Shown here: positions 53,508 through 63,666 of the stretch, one piece after another
Numbering within the stretch: the stretch's first letter is position 1
Layout of the letters: each line of letters opens with the position of its first letter
Assembly (NCBI GenBank): GCA_015056565.1
Contig: SVGB01000005.1
Coordinates: 62,001 to 126,000 of the forward strand
Origin: Butyrivibrio sp.
GTDB taxonomy: Bacteria > Bacillota > Clostridia > Lachnospirales > Lachnospiraceae
Length of the DNA: 64,000 nucleotides
Reading direction: 5' to 3'
Notes under the pieces: generated by a model
Seen by the model: the letters and a program-made list of their open reading frames with translations, nothing else
What the model was told of the DNA's origin: nothing
The model's database searches: none
Made by a program: the position numbers and the translations under genes

Positions 53508-54641
53508 ATGTTCGGACGTATAAAAGTTGCTATCATGGGAACTGGCAAGATTGCAGGTGTCATGGCAGATACACTTAAAGGTATGAAGGGTGTTACCTGC
53601 TACGCAGTTGGCTCAAGAACTATAGAGAATGCTGAGAAGTTTGCCAAGTACTATGGCATCAAAAAGGCCTATGGCTCCTACCAGGAACTTGTTAATGATC
53701 CCAAGATTGACCTTATTTACGTGGCAACACCACATTCCGAGCATTTTGAGAATGTTAAGCTTGCCCTAAACGCAGGCAGGAACGTTATCTGCGAGAAGGC
53801 ATTTATGCTCAATGAGGCCCAGGCTAAAGAGGTCTTTGACCTTGCCAAGGAAAAGAACCTTCTTCTTACTGAGGCTATCTGGACAAGATATATGCCGATG
53901 AGGACCAAGCTTTTGGAAGTTCTTGGAAGCAACGTCATTGGCGAGCCTACCATGCTTACAGCCAATCTTGGCTACAACATTTCCTACAAGGAGAGGATCG
54001 CTAAACCTGAGCTTGGAGGCGGAGCCCTTCTTGATCTTGGTGTTTATGTCCTTAACTTTGCATCAATGGTCTTTGGCAATGATGTTTCAGACATTGCATC
54101 TATCTGTACTTTCAACAACCTTGGAATGGATATGCAGGATTCCATCACTCTTCGCTATGTAAACGGTAAGATGGCAGTACTTAATGCCACAGCTCTTGCA
54201 AACAGCGATAGAAGCGGTATTATCTATGGAACTAATGGATACGTTGTAGTAGAGAATATCAACAATCCTGAATCCATAACTGTCTATGACAGAGAGTATA
54301 AAAAGATTGCTACATACAAGAAACCCAAGCAGATAACAGGGTATGAGTACGAGATAGAGGCCTGTGTAAAGGCAATTTCTGAAGGATGGACTGAATGTCC
54401 TCAGATGCCTCATTCTGAGTCTTTAAAGATCATGAACATGATGGATTTCATCAGAAAGAGCAACAATATAAGGTTTGCTGTTGACGATGAGAAGCAGCTG
54501 TCAGAGACTCCTGCCATGGATGATGCGCAATTTAAGATGGATAAGGCTCCTGGCATGGAGGATACTGATAGTCAGTTGCCAGATGAACCATCAAATGAGA
54601 ATACGCAGATACAGACAGTTGCAGAGGATACCGCAGAATAA
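53508..54641 (+). CDS. Gfo/Idh/MocA family oxidoreductase
   Basis: 377 residues. N-terminal Rossmann domain VAIMGTGKIAGVMADTL binds NAD(P). The active-region EKAFMLNEAQAKEV has the family Lys, and EAIWTRYMPM is like that of the dihydrodiol-dehydrogenase branch. The last about 50 residues are an acidic, low-complexity tail that is not part of the fold. The sugar or polyol substrate is unknown. It lies between two wall-related genes with short gaps. Confidence 0.88.
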   Translation: MFGRIKVAIMGTGKIAGVMADTLKGMKGVTCYAVGSRTIENAEKFAKYYGIKKAYGSYQELVNDPKIDLIYVATPHSEHFENVKLALNAGRNVICEKAFMLNEAQAKEVFDLAKEKNLLLTEAIWTRYMPMRTKLLEVLGSNVIGEPTMLTANLGYNISYKERIAKPELGGGALLDLGVYVLNFASMVFGNDVSDIASICTFNNLGMDMQDSITLRYVNGKMAVLNATALANSDRSGIIYGTNGYVVVENINNPESITVYDREYKKIATYKKPKQITGYEYEIEACVKAISEGWTECPQMPHSESLKIMNMMDFIRKSNNIRFAVDDEKQLSETPAMDDAQFKMDKAPGMEDTDSQLPDEPSNENTQIQTVAEDTAE

Positions 54642-54664
54642 CTGGTATCTTCGATGGGGAGTGT

Positions 54665-56128
54665 ATGAAAAGTAAGTTTGTACCAATAATCCTGATCTTA
54701 GTGCTTTTTATAAATCAGTTCTCTTTTGTGAGCCATGCAAGTGAGAGTTTGTCTGAACTCTATGAGCGTGAGGCTGAGACTCAGCAGGCAATCTCTAATC
54801 TTGAGAAGCAGACAAAAGAGACTAAGGATGCCATCAGCGCTCTTCAGGGACAAAAAGAGCAGACACAGGCAAGCGTAAATAATCTTGAAAACCAGAAGGG
54901 CTCTCTTCAGAGCACCATAAATGGTTATTCCAGTAAGCTGACAACCCTTGACGAGGAAATATCTGACGCTGAGGATGCCATGGCAGAGGTGTCTGCTGAG
55001 ATAGTCAAGTTAAACAACGAACTGTTTGAAGCTCAGCAGCAGGAAAAAGACAGATACGAAGCTTTAAAAAAGCGACTTAAGAACACCTACGAAAGTGGCG
55101 GCACAGGCGGCCTTGTACGCGTTCTTTTGGAGTCTAAATCTCTTGGAGAATTACTTACCAAATCTGAATACCTAAATGCAATAGTCAGGTATGATCGTCA
55201 GAAAATAGCTGAATTTAAAGATCTTCAGGCTGACATAGAGGCCAAGAAGAAGGTTGTGGAAGAAAGAGAAGCTGAGCTTGATGCTTATCAGGATCAGCTC
55301 GATGAGAAGCACGATGAACTTGAGGGCCTTACCAATCAGGTAATGGGGCAGCTTTCTGCCACCAATAGTTCTCTTAAGAATGAGAAAAATAAGCTTGCTG
55401 ATTACGACAGTCAGCTGGCATCCCTTGATGAAAAGATGAAAGCTCTTGAGTCCCAGGTAGCAGCAGCTCAGGCTAAGCTGGCTCAGCAGATCGCTGAAAG
55501 ACTTGCCCTTATGAAGGAAGATCTGGGTGGTTCCTACAATGCCAGCGATACAGAGCTTATCTGGCTTGCAGCTACTATTCAGGCCGAGGCAGATGGCGAA
55601 TCCTACACAGGTAAGCTTGGCGTTGGAACGGTAATAATGAACAGGGTCAAGAGCTCGGCATTTCCAAATACAGTAATAGGTGTTATCACACAGAACATGC
55701 AGTTTGCATCCTACAGATCAGGCAAGGTAGAACTGTTTGTTGAAAGGGGACCTAACTCAACCTGCGTAAGAGCAGCCCAGGAAGTCCTTGGAGGCGCCCG
55801 TATTGGCGATTACCTTTTCTTTATGACCAAGTATTGGGCTGATTACTACCGCATCACATCTTACACCATGATCGGTAACCATGCTTTCTTTTACAGATGG
55901 GAAACCTACGCAGCTCCGGAGCCGGAACCTGAGCCTTCAGAGGATGCACAGCCGCAGGAAAGCAGTAGTCCGGAAGAGCCTCAAAGCTCAGAGGAACAGC
56001 AGGAAGAGCCTTCTGAAGATTCTGGTGATTCGGAAAATTTAGATGGCAACGGCGGAGACGATGGTGGCGATAATGGCGACGGTGATAATGGCGACGGCGG
56101 TGATGGTGGCGGAGACGGCGGCGAATAA
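54665..56128 (+). CDS. Secreted cell wall hydrolase with coiled coil and SleB/CwlJ domain
   Basis: 487 residues. Signal peptide (about 1-26, cleavage near SHA-SES), then a long coiled coil of PcsB/CwlO type (about 30-285, heptad Gln/Glu/Leu-rich). The catalytic domain (about 290-415) has LIWLAATIQAEADGESYTGK and TVIMNRVKSS with FPNTVIGVI, typical of the SleB/CwlJ Hydrolase_2 family. The C-terminal tail is a Pro/Glu/Ser and Asp/Gly-rich region. It probably cuts peptidoglycan during growth or division. The gene converges on gdhA. Confidence 0.87.
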   Translation: MKSKFVPIILILVLFINQFSFVSHASESLSELYEREAETQQAISNLEKQTKETKDAISALQGQKEQTQASVNNLENQKGSLQSTINGYSSKLTTLDEEISDAEDAMAEVSAEIVKLNNELFEAQQQEKDRYEALKKRLKNTYESGGTGGLVRVLLESKSLGELLTKSEYLNAIVRYDRQKIAEFKDLQADIEAKKKVVEEREAELDAYQDQLDEKHDELEGLTNQVMGQLSATNSSLKNEKNKLADYDSQLASLDEKMKALESQVAAAQAKLAQQIAERLALMKEDLGGSYNASDTELIWLAATIQAEADGESYTGKLGVGTVIMNRVKSSAFPNTVIGVITQNMQFASYRSGKVELFVERGPNSTCVRAAQEVLGGARIGDYLFFMTKYWADYYRITSYTMIGNHAFFYRWETYAAPEPEPEPSEDAQPQESSSPEEPQSSEEQQEEPSEDSGDSENLDGNGGDDGGDNGDGDNGDGGDGGGDGGE

Positions 56129-56178
56129 AGCCAGTAAGATGATAAGAGAGTAATGTCTTTTTAATAAATGACCATAAA

Positions 56179-56210
56179 AAATCGCCAGGAGGTAATTCTC
56201 CTGGCGATTT
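56179..56210. terminator. Bidirectional terminator between hydrolase and gdhA
   Basis: Perfect 13-bp stem AAATCGCCAGGAG / CTCCTGGCGATTT (56179-56191, 56198-56210) with A and T tracts on its two sides, between convergent genes. Confidence 0.88.
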
Positions 56211-56233
56211 GCTATATCTGCAATTATCAGGTA

Positions 56234-57692
<1,459 letters not shown>

Positions 57693-57698
57693 TATACA

Positions 57699-57727
57699 AT
57701 TATACACATGACCACTTTAAAGTGCAA
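57699..57727 (-). promoter_or_regulatory. Promoter of gdhA
   Basis: On the minus strand TTGCAC (57722-57727) and TATAAT (57699-57704) with a 17-base spacer. The palindrome at 57733-57886 ends 5 bases upstream of the -35 box. Confidence 0.8.
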
Positions 57728-57732
57728 GAGTT

Positions 57733-57886
57733 TTTTCACAAGACACTGGGACGGTTCTTTTGCTGACAGGGGTGGACCATGGGGACGGGGTTAGTGGATC
57801 ATTGGGATGACTCCCAATGATCCACTAACCCCGTCCCCATGGTCCACCCCTGTCAGCAAAAGAACCGTCCCAGTGTCTTGTGAAAA
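57733..57886. repeat. GGGGACGG-family palindrome with perfect 75-bp arms
   Basis: The arms 57733-57807 and 57812-57886 are exactly complementary with a 4-base loop TGAC. They contain GACACTGGGACGGTTCTTTTG and ATGGGGACGGGGTTAGTGGAT, variants of the motif at 4346-4419 and 63425-63592. It lies between the divergent promoters of gdhA and lacI. A perfect palindrome of this length usually indicates recent origin or repair. Confidence 0.95.
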
Positions 57887-57926
57887 TAGTGTATTATAGA
57901 AGTAGCAAACTATTGGGGAGAAGGTT

Positions 57927-58892
57927 ATGGCAGGTATTAGGGATATAGCGGAAAAGGCGGGAGTATCGCTGACTACAGTTTCCAACGTTCTTAATAAGAA
58001 GAAAAACGTTGGGAGTGCGACCAGGCAGAAGGTACTTGAGATCGCCAAGGAGCTTGGATATACCCACAAAGAGCAGAGCAGGTTTGACGGAAAAAGGCGC
58101 ACTATAATAGTGAGCTTTAGTGATTTTGATACCCTTTATTATCTGGATATACTTCATGGGATAAGCGATTACGTAAGCAAGCAGGGATATCATATCCTCA
58201 TATGTAATGGTGATGATCTGGCTCATTACTCGGATCCGGATGAGGTATGTGGCTGCATTATCTTAAGCTCATTGATCCAGGACTATCAGGTCCTGGCGGT
58301 GGCAGATAAGGGGCTTCCTGTGATAACTCTGGACAGAGAGCTTGAGCATCCAATGATCAAGGCAATGATCGTAAGTAACTACGAGGGCGAGAAGCAGCTC
58401 ATGAAAAAGCTGGTAGATGAGGGCTTTAAGACCTTTGCATTTTTATCAGGACCCAATACTCCTGATAATAAGGAAAGATATGCGGCTTTCAGGGATGTAC
58501 TTAAGGACAGCGGTATACCATTTAACCGAAACGACCTCTATGAGGGAGACTGGAAGGAAAAGAGTGGAGTACAGGCTGCAAGGCTCATCATGCTCCGGGA
58601 CAAGATGCCAGGAGTTTTGGTTTGTGCCAACGACATGATGGCAATTGGTGCCATAAGGCACTTCCAGGAAAATGGTATAAGAGTTCCTGATGACATCAGC
58701 GTTGTAGGATTTGATGACATCATCATTTCAAGATATCTGGGACTTACAACAGTGAGCGTTCCTGACTATGAGAGAGGTTTTCTGGCTGGACAGGCTCTTT
58801 TAAACATCCTTGACAGAAACGGAGACTATGAAACCTACAGGATTGGAGCCAGAGTTAAGTGGAGAAAAACAGCCCTTGGAAACCGGAGGTAA
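57927..58892 (+). CDS. LacI family transcriptional regulator
   Basis: 321 residues. N-terminal HTH IRDIAEKAGVSLTTVSNVLN with the hinge KVLEIAKELGY, followed by a sugar-binding-protein-like domain (VVGFDDIIISRYLGLTTV). LacI regulators bind palindromes with a central CG and respond to sugars. It is upstream of a sugar-binding lipoprotein and alpha-glucoside enzymes, so it probably controls that cluster. A terminator separates it from the next gene. Confidence 0.93.
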   Translation: MAGIRDIAEKAGVSLTTVSNVLNKKKNVGSATRQKVLEIAKELGYTHKEQSRFDGKRRTIIVSFSDFDTLYYLDILHGISDYVSKQGYHILICNGDDLAHYSDPDEVCGCIILSSLIQDYQVLAVADKGLPVITLDRELEHPMIKAMIVSNYEGEKQLMKKLVDEGFKTFAFLSGPNTPDNKERYAAFRDVLKDSGIPFNRNDLYEGDWKEKSGVQAARLIMLRDKMPGVLVCANDMMAIGAIRHFQENGIRVPDDISVVGFDDIIISRYLGLTTVSVPDYERGFLAGQALLNILDRNGDYETYRIGARVKWRKTALGNRR

Positions 58893-58897
58893 ACCTG

Positions 58898-58943
58898 AAT
58901 TTTACTAAAATTTACTAAAATAATAAAATGTTTTAGTAAAATT
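58898..58943. promoter_or_regulatory. Repeated TTTTACTAAAA sites after lacI
   Basis: AATTTTACTAAAA (58898-58910) and TTTTAGTAAAATT (58931-58943) are a 13-base inverted pair, and TTTACTAAAA is repeated at 58911-58920. They lie before the lacI terminator. They may be protein-binding sites or simply AT-rich repeats. Confidence 0.4.
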
Positions 58944-58967
58944 TACAATGATTTAGTTAATTACACA

Positions 58968-59008
58968 ACCTTCCATGTGTGAATATCACATGTGGAAGGT
59001 CTTTTTTT
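58968..59008 (+). terminator. Terminator after lacI
   Basis: ACCTTCC-ATGTG pairs with CACATGTGGAAGGT (58968-59001, two-base bulge) and is followed by seven T residues. Confidence 0.85.
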
Positions 59009-59118
59009 GTGGTAAACAGCCAAAAATTTTATGCAATATTGCGAGTTTTCTGGTTAATACCGTAGCATATAGACATAAACAAACGGGCATTATTTTTTTC
59101 ATATAAAAGGAGGAAGAC

Positions 59119-60495
59119 ATGAAAAAGAAAGCTTTAACACTAATGCTTGCAGCAACAACTACCCTGACATTTGCTCTGGCTGGTTGCGGCGTAAGCACAA
59201 CAGGAACAGCAGACAACGCAAAGGCACCAGAGACAACAGAGACCACTACTGCATCTGACGCAGCTGCTACAACAGAAGCTCAGGCAGATTCAGCAGAGGG
59301 AACAGTTGTAAGACTTGTTAACAACAAGGCAGAGATCCAGGAAGGCCTCACAAAGCTTGCTGATACTTACAAGGAGCAGACAGGTGTAACTATCGACATC
59401 GAGACTATTGGTGGTGGACAGGATACACAGGCTATCTTAAAGAACTATTACCAGGCTGATGATATGCCAGACATCTTCGTATTCGAGGGAGATACACACT
59501 ACGAGACATGGAAAGACCTTCTTGTAGACCTTTCAGACGAAGCATGGACCAAGGATACAGAGGCTGAGTACGTTGCAGACGGCCATGTATACGGCTTCCC
59601 TACAACAACAGAGGCAATCGGACTTTCATATAACAAGTCAATCCTTGACAAGGCTGGCATTGACCCTAAGTCAATCACAGGTCCTGAGAGCATGAGAGCA
59701 GCTTTTGAAAAGATCGACTCCATGAAGGACGAGCTTGGACTTACAGCAGTTGTCGGTTACTACACAGAGTCAGCTAACCTCTGGTGGACAGCAGGTCAGC
59801 ACCTCTTTGGAACATACCTTGATTCCGGTCTTAAGAGAGACGACACAACATACCTCGATCTTATCAACGACGGTGGAAAGCTTGACCTTGACCGTGCTAA
59901 GGCTTTTGCTGAGATGGTAGCTCTTTTCAACGAGTACACAGATCCTAAGGGAATCTCAGGTTCCTATGATGACCAGGTTCTTGGATTTGCAAGCGGCCAG
60001 TACGCTTTCGTTACACAGGGTTCATGGATCGGCGCATCTATGACAACAACTTATGCTGATCAGTATGCAGCATCTGGTAACTTCGAAGTAGGTATGATCC
60101 CTTACGCATTCATCGAGGGACAGGACACCATCCAGACCAATTCACCTAACTGGTGGGGACTTTACAACGGCGGCAACGTAGATGCAGCTAAGGCATTCAT
60201 TCAGTGGTGCTCACAGAATGACGGTGGCCAGGAAATCCTTGCTAAGGACTGCGGATGCGTATCACCTTTCACAACATCTGAGTTCGCTCCTGATGATCCA
60301 TTTGCAGCAACTATTGGTGAGTACACAGCAGCAGGTAAGACATCTGCATGGCACTGGCAGGGATGGAAGGCTGGACTTGCACAGAACGTAACTTCAGTTA
60401 TCTTCCAGGATTTTGCTAAGGGTTCAATCAAAGATACAGATCAGTTCATCGATACACTTCAGAAAGCACTTGAGGCATATTATGCACAACAGTAA
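59119..60495 (+). CDS. Sugar ABC transporter substrate-binding lipoprotein
   Basis: 458 residues. Lipoprotein signal with lipobox ALAGC. The mature part is a family 1 carbohydrate-binding protein (IDIETIGGGQDTQAILKNYY, VYGFPTTTEAIGLSYNKSIL, QYAFVTQGSWIG), similar to maltose/maltodextrin-type binding proteins. It captures a sugar outside the cell for an ABC importer. No permease gene follows; the GH65 gene overlaps its end instead, so the permeases must be encoded elsewhere. A strong AAAGGAGGA ribosome site is present. Confidence 0.92.
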   Translation: MKKKALTLMLAATTTLTFALAGCGVSTTGTADNAKAPETTETTTASDAAATTEAQADSAEGTVVRLVNNKAEIQEGLTKLADTYKEQTGVTIDIETIGGGQDTQAILKNYYQADDMPDIFVFEGDTHYETWKDLLVDLSDEAWTKDTEAEYVADGHVYGFPTTTEAIGLSYNKSILDKAGIDPKSITGPESMRAAFEKIDSMKDELGLTAVVGYYTESANLWWTAGQHLFGTYLDSGLKRDDTTYLDLINDGGKLDLDRAKAFAEMVALFNEYTDPKGISGSYDDQVLGFASGQYAFVTQGSWIGASMTTTYADQYAASGNFEVGMIPYAFIEGQDTIQTNSPNWWGLYNGGNVDAAKAFIQWCSQNDGGQEILAKDCGCVSPFTTSEFAPDDPFAATIGEYTAAGKTSAWHWQGWKAGLAQNVTSVIFQDFAKGSIKDTDQFIDTLQKALEAYYAQQ

Positions 60496-62794
60496 TCGTG
60501 TCATCAGACGTGATGAGAGATACGATAACAAAATACTTAGATTAAACGAAACATTGTTTTCAAATGCCAATGGGTACATTGGAGTTAGGGGCACACTTGA
60601 AGAAGGTGTGCCCGCTGACTTTTCGACTATGAGAGGCATGTACCTGGCGGGAGTTTATGAGACTATCCCAATGAAGCAGGCTGAGAGCCTGTGTAACCTC
60701 ATCGAGGAAAAGCAGACAATGTTAAACGTTGCAGATACCCAGTCAATAGACCTTTACATCTGCGGCGAGAGATTCGATATGGGAACGGGAGAGCTTATCT
60801 CAAACCAGAGGATCCTTGATATGGATCAGGGCTTTACTTCCAGGGAAATAGTCTGGAAGAGTCCCCTTGGAAACACGGTAAAGATTGTTACAAAGAGAGT
60901 GGCTCACCTTGACATTCCACAGCTCTTTACCATTGAGTACAGTGTGAAGTCCCTGGATTTTGACGGAGAGATAGTCTTTGATTCCTGGCATATTGCAGAC
61001 GTCAAGAACTACTCAGATCCAACAGATCCGCGTCTTGCTTCTGAGAGCTCTTCATACCTGGAGGTTACAAGCTCTGAGGTTGTGGGAGATGTCACTTTGT
61101 GCGTCAGCCGCACCAAGGTAAGTGGCATCAGCATAGCGTCTGCTTCAGCACACCTTTTATTTGGCGAGGACGATCACATAGAGGTCTGCGACAATGACAA
61201 TGACAAGAGGCTTTGCAGCTACATAAAGGCTCACATCTGTCAGGATCAGGAGATAAGTCTTTTAAAGTTTTGCACTTTTTCAGATTCACTTAGGTGTGAC
61301 GATCCAAAAAATGACGCCCATAAAGTTCTTTTGGATGCTATGAAAAAAGTGGGCACTGATGGAAAAGGCCTTAAGGATCTATACGACAGACAGAGCGCTA
61401 TACTTAAGGAATTTTGGCTACGGTCAGGAATGGAGATCATGGGAGATGAGGATCTTAACCTCTCAATGAGCTTTAACATGTACGAGCTCTTTTGCTCTGC
61501 TCCAAGGACTCCTGGCTACAGTATGGCGGCAAAGGGCCTTACTGGTGAAGGCTACGAAGGTCACTATTTCTGGGATACAGAGATGTATGCACTGCCTTTC
61601 TTTACCCTGACAGATACTGACCTTGCAAAAAATATCCTTCATTTCAGATACAAGACACTTGATAAAGCGAGAGAAAATGCAGTACTGCTTGGGCACAAAA
61701 AAGGCGCTCTCTACCCCTGGAGAACTATTACAGGGCAGGAGTGCTCAGGCTACTTCCCAAGCGGAACAGCTGCATATCACATAAATGGTGCAGTTTCTTA
61801 TGCCATAGTTCAGTACTACCTCACTACTGGCGATAAGGACTTTATCTTAAAGGAGGGAGCTGAGATTTTAATTGAGACGTCACGTCTCTGGCTGGATACA
61901 GGCAACTTCGACAGGAAGGGCAATTTTGTTATCAACGAAGTTACAGGCCCTGATGAGTACACCTGTATGGTGGACAACAATTTTTACACCAACTGCATGG
62001 CAGCTCATGGCATGAAGTGGACCTTAAAGCTCCTTAAGAAATACGAAGATACGCCGGAAATTATCAGCCTGAAGCAGAGGCTCTGCTTAACAGATATGGA
62101 GCTTTCAGATATCAAAAAGGCTGCTGATAATATTTACCTTCCATACGATGAAGAACTGGGGATCAATCCACAGGATGATTCTTTCCTTCAAAAGCCCATC
62201 TGGGACCTTGAGGCAACTCCTAAGGAGGAGTTTCCCCTTCTTCTTCATTACCATCCGCTGCACCTGTACAGATATCAGGTATGCAAGCAGGCGGATACAG
62301 TACTTGCACATTTTCTTTTCCCAGACAGCGCAGATAAGACCACTCAGGAAAAGAGCTTCAGGTACTATGAAAAGATAACAACCCACGATTCCTCGCTTTC
62401 TACCTGCGTATTTTCAATGCAGGCATCAAGGCTTGGACTATTCGATGAAGCTGTCTCCTACCTGGGAGATTCAGCTAAGCTTGACCTTCTCAACCTTCAC
62501 GGCAATAGCTCTGATGGTGTTCATACAGCCAATATGGGCGGTTCTTACATGGCATTTGTGTTTGGTTTTGGAGGGGTGAAGATCACTGAAGAGGGCCTTT
62601 CTATCAATCCATTTTTGCCCGGGACAGTAACGGGCTACTCCTTTAAATTCGGTTACTTTGGAAGGCTCCTTCAGTTATCTATAAATGAAAAAGAGATGGT
62701 CGTAGAACTTATAAGCGGCGACGAGATTTCTTTTGAACATAAAGGAAAAACCTATACTATCAACGGAGGTGAGAAATGCAGTATAAAGCAGTGA
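60482..62794 (+). CDS. GH65 glycoside phosphorylase
   Basis: 770 residues from 60482, where GAGG lies 6 bases upstream; it overlaps the binding-protein gene by 14 bases. The family has NANGYIGVRGTLEEG at the N-terminus, GHYFWDTEMYALPFF, and the acid catalyst in VTGPDEYT (Glu492). GH65 enzymes cleave alpha-linked glucose disaccharides (maltose, trehalose, kojibiose, nigerose) with phosphate to give beta-glucose 1-phosphate. The next gene is the mutase for that product. The disaccharide cannot be told from sequence alone; maltose is likely. Confidence 0.92.
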   Translation: MHNSNRVIRRDERYDNKILRLNETLFSNANGYIGVRGTLEEGVPADFSTMRGMYLAGVYETIPMKQAESLCNLIEEKQTMLNVADTQSIDLYICGERFDMGTGELISNQRILDMDQGFTSREIVWKSPLGNTVKIVTKRVAHLDIPQLFTIEYSVKSLDFDGEIVFDSWHIADVKNYSDPTDPRLASESSSYLEVTSSEVVGDVTLCVSRTKVSGISIASASAHLLFGEDDHIEVCDNDNDKRLCSYIKAHICQDQEISLLKFCTFSDSLRCDDPKNDAHKVLLDAMKKVGTDGKGLKDLYDRQSAILKEFWLRSGMEIMGDEDLNLSMSFNMYELFCSAPRTPGYSMAAKGLTGEGYEGHYFWDTEMYALPFFTLTDTDLAKNILHFRYKTLDKARENAVLLGHKKGALYPWRTITGQECSGYFPSGTAAYHINGAVSYAIVQYYLTTGDKDFILKEGAEILIETSRLWLDTGNFDRKGNFVINEVTGPDEYTCMVDNNFYTNCMAAHGMKWTLKLLKKYEDTPEIISLKQRLCLTDMELSDIKKAADNIYLPYDEELGINPQDDSFLQKPIWDLEATPKEEFPLLLHYHPLHLYRYQVCKQADTVLAHFLFPDSADKTTQEKSFRYYEKITTHDSSLSTCVFSMQASRLGLFDEAVSYLGDSAKLDLLNLHGNSSDGVHTANMGGSYMAFVFGFGGVKITEEGLSINPFLPGTVTGYSFKFGYFGRLLQLSINEKEMVVELISGDEISFEHKGKTYTINGGEKCSIKQ

Positions 62795-63414
62795 TTTTTG
62801 ACCTGGACGGAGTACTGGTCTTTACTGACAAGTATCACTTCAAGGCGTGGAAAAAGCTGGCAGAAAAGCTCTCCATAGACTTTACAGAAAAAGACAATGA
62901 CAGGCTTCGCGGAGTCAGCAGGGCAGAGAGTCTTGAGATCATTCTTGAAAAGTATAAGGGAAAGCCCACTTCTGAGGCTCAGAAGCAGGAATACCTTGCG
63001 GAAAAAAATGACACCTACAGGCAGTTTCTTGGAGATATGAACAGGAATGATGTTTCTGACGTTGTCAGGGACACTTTAAAAAAGCTTCGTGAGAGTGGAT
63101 ATCGTCTTGCAATCGGCTCATCCAGCAAGAATACAGCATACATCCTTGAAAGAACAGAGCTTACAGACGCCTTTGACGCAGTAGCTGACGGGACAATGAT
63201 CACAAAGTCCAAGCCAGATCCTGAGGTGTTTTTAAAGGCGGCTGAGCTCCTTAGGGAGACCCCCTCAAACTGCCTTGTAGTTGAGGATGCAGACGCAGGC
63301 GTTACAGCAGCCCATGCGGCAGGCATGGATGCGGCTGCAATTGGCGCAGCCACAAAGAGTCAGCGGGCAGACTATAACCTTGAGGCGTTTTCAGATCTTT
63401 TGAGAATACTTTAA
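62776..63414 (+). CDS. pgmB: Beta-phosphoglucomutase
   Basis: 212 residues, HAD family. FDLDGVLVFTDKYHFKAW contains the nucleophile Asp9 and acid/base Asp11 and the mutase-specific cap residues; GSSSKNT and the KSKPDPEVF, VVEDADAGV motifs complete the active site. It converts beta-glucose 1-phosphate, the GH65 product, to glucose 6-phosphate. The start lies within the last 19 bases of the GH65 gene, so translation is coupled. Confidence 0.95.
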   Translation: MQYKAVIFDLDGVLVFTDKYHFKAWKKLAEKLSIDFTEKDNDRLRGVSRAESLEIILEKYKGKPTSEAQKQEYLAEKNDTYRQFLGDMNRNDVSDVVRDTLKKLRESGYRLAIGSSSKNTAYILERTELTDAFDAVADGTMITKSKPDPEVFLKAAELLRETPSNCLVVEDADAGVTAAHAAGMDAAAIGAATKSQRADYNLEAFSDLLRIL

Positions 63415-63424
63415 AGATGAAGGT

Positions 63425-63598
63425 GACACGGGGACGGATAAGACACGGGGACGGTTCTGGGATAAGACACGGGGACGGTTCTGCTGGGATGAGACACGGG
63501 GACGGTTCTTTTGTCTTATTTTATCAAGATAAAACAAGACAAAAGAACCGTCCCCGTGTCTCATCCCAGCAGAACCGTCCCCGTGTCTTATCATCCCC
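63425..63598. repeat. Multi-copy GGGGACGG repeat with long palindrome
   Basis: GACACGGGGACGG occurs four times in direct orientation (starting near 63425, 63442, 63467 and 63493), and the complement CCGTCCCCGTGTC twice more. The section 63461-63592 is a palindrome with 65-bp arms, a 2-base loop and a single mismatch. It separates pgmB from the GH31 gene and probably terminates transcription. Confidence 0.92.
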
Positions 63599-63666
63599 GT
63601 GCCTTTTCTCAGAACCATCCTCATCGACTCTTTTTATGCTAGAATTAATTAACAGGAGGAAAAAAC

